64,000 bases of DNA, taken from assembly GCA_963761475.1 (NCBI GenBank), contig CAVXGT010000032.1, positions 55,030-119,029 of the forward strand, in the 5' to 3' direction. Under the pieces are notes generated by a model. The model made no database searches and was not told the DNA's origin. It saw nothing but the letters and a program-made list of their open reading frames with translations. Position 1 is the first letter of the stretch, and each line of letters starts with the position of its first letter. Positions 63,208-64,000 of the stretch are shown piece by piece. This stretch comes from Ga0077555 sp963761475. GTDB taxonomy: Bacteria; Pseudomonadota; Alphaproteobacteria; Rhizobiales; Hyphomicrobiaceae. Position numbers and translations under genes: made by a program.

Positions 63208-63807
63208 GTGCAGGACGTGATCCAAGCCTACGCAAGCAAAGCGCCGAGCTTGATCGAGCGCTTCAATGCGATCTCGTCTCGGGAACTCTTCGCGCCAGTC
63301 TTTGACTTGCTACCGTCGGTCGGAGTGCGCGTCGCGGATATTGGGGCGGGACCAGGGCGAGACGCGGCATGGTTGGCAAGCATGGGGCACACGGTTATCG
63401 CCGTCGAACCGGTCAAGGAATTCCGCGACTTAGGCATGGCGAGCTGCGACACGTCCCGGGTCGAGTGGCTGGATGACAGACTGCCTGAATTGGTCGAAAC
63501 GCAGCGCCGTGGAGAATTCGGGTTGGTTCTGCTGTGCGCTGTTTGGCAGCATCTTGATGCAAGCCAACGCGTGGTTGCGATGAGCAGCCTGGCGAAGCTG
63601 ACCGCTCCCGGTGGACGTCTCGTCATGTCGCTACGCCATGGAGAGGGCGCACCGGACCGAACCGTCTTTCCGGTCGACCCCGAGGAGACGATTGCGGAGG
63701 CATCGAAAGAGGGCCTGACGCTCGTCCGCCGGGTCAGCGCACCATCTATTCAACAGATCAACAGCGTGCGCGGTGTCACCTGGACCTGGCTCGCCTTCAG
63801 GCGCTGA
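63208..63807 (+). CDS. Class I SAM-dependent methyltransferase
   Basis: This 199-residue protein has motif I VADIGAGPGRDAAWLASMG (residues about 44-62), the acidic SAM residue in VIAVEPVKEF, and LLCAVWQHLD after it. It resembles Methyltransf_11/25 small-molecule methyltransferases. GTG 63208 has GGAGG 8 bases upstream and is preferred; the frame is open from 62971. The coding sequence is slightly AT-richer than the neighbouring gene. The substrate is unknown. Confidence 0.82.
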   Translation: MQDVIQAYASKAPSLIERFNAISSRELFAPVFDLLPSVGVRVADIGAGPGRDAAWLASMGHTVIAVEPVKEFRDLGMASCDTSRVEWLDDRLPELVETQRRGEFGLVLLCAVWQHLDASQRVVAMSSLAKLTAPGGRLVMSLRHGEGAPDRTVFPVDPEETIAEASKEGLTLVRRVSAPSIQQINSVRGVTWTWLAFRR

Positions 63808-64000
63808 CAGGGCGGCGGGGCCGGGCTCTGTCGTGCGGTCAAAGTCACGGCAGAGGTGGACCCGAAAGCGGAAAACGGGCGCGTAACGTCATGGGCCAGG
63901 AGCTGTCGAACGAACTGCCGAGATCCCTGGGTATTCACGGTCGATGCTGAGGGGAGAGCTGACATAGCGTGCTGGTGGTGAGCTGCACGAACCGGTGTCA
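63808..64000. other. 3' end of window, no gene seen
   Basis: The last 193 bases hold no open frame with a convincing start or recognisable protein. They could be an intergenic gap or the end of a gene that continues outside. Confidence 0.3.

Noticed and set aside
1..64000. tRNA, rRNA, CRISPR array or insertion sequence
   Set aside because: Reading both strands found no cloverleaf, no spaced repeats of CRISPR type and no transposase-like protein.

Overview
The window looks like chromosomal DNA of a high-GC alphaproteobacterium. The evidence is a set of genes typical of that class: an SdhAF4/DUF1674 protein, an NDUFS6-like zinc-finger protein, a UPF0314/DUF2585 membrane protein, RppH, bactofilin, a DUF898 (YjgN) plus M48 protease pair, and an isolated TadG-like vWA protein. 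Dense coding with many 4-base overlaps and many acyl-CoA and amide catabolic enzymes suggests a metabolically versatile soil or water Hyphomicrobiales/Rhodospirillales-type organism. I cannot place it to genus. I saw no tRNA, rRNA, transposase, phage gene or CRISPR array.

Layout. 1-6.3 kb: a truncated sterol-desaturase-like hydroxylase, the M48/DUF898 pair, a TPR protein, and a two-cistron AtuA-like (acyclic terpene utilisation) unit. 6.4-9.6 kb: a GNAT acetyltransferase, a ThDP-dependent decarboxylase/acetolactate-synthase-like enzyme, and a secreted peptidoglycan-binding protein. 9.7-14.3 kb: a tight five-gene minus-strand operon (internally duplicated unknown protein, SDR, 2-hydroxyacid dehydrogenase, SDR, Asp-box sialidase-like protein). 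14.4-18.9 kb: NIPSNAP protein, SulP anion transporter, FAD oxidoreductase and VOC protein. 18.9-24.7 kb: paaA and paaBC (phenylacetyl-CoA epoxidase) with a full-length antisense pyruvate carboxylase gene between them. 24.9-29.4 kb: TadG-like protein, SdhAF4, HtpX and RsmB. 29.4-34.7 kb: a CoA-transferase, RppH, an HpaI-type aldolase, and a coupled trio of an EVE-domain protein and two related methyltransferases. 34.8-41.5 kb: two flavin monooxygenases, a zinc-finger protein, a hydrolase, a thioesterase and an outer-membrane barrel. 41.9-46 kb: glutathione-dependent formaldehyde dehydrogenase, bactofilin, OYE-family reductase and CinA-like protein. 46.3-53.4 kb: a complete TRAP transporter followed by a nitronate monooxygenase, an N-acyl-D-amino-acid deacylase-like amidohydrolase and an opposing esterase. 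53.5-58.5 kb: a frameshifted molybdopterin oxidoreductase, an AT-richer orphan, a MetE-like methyltransferase, UPF0314 and a tiny membrane protein. 59-64 kb: IlvD/Edd dehydratase, nucleoside deaminase, DUF6166, luciferase-like monooxygenase and a methyltransferase.

How the genes fit together. Much of the window supports peripheral catabolism: CoA activation and transfer, aromatic epoxidation, Baeyer-Villiger/FMO-type oxidation, aldol cleavage, amide hydrolysis, and TRAP uptake. Pyruvate carboxylase and sugar-acid dehydratase feed central metabolism, and a minority of genes are housekeeping (RsmB, RppH, HtpX). I did not find a convincing defence or mobile system. The least explained elements are the duplicated protein heading the 9.7-14.3 kb operon, the EVE plus twin-methyltransferase trio, and the two apparent single-base frame disruptions (molybdopterin oxidoreductase and the bactofilin N terminus).
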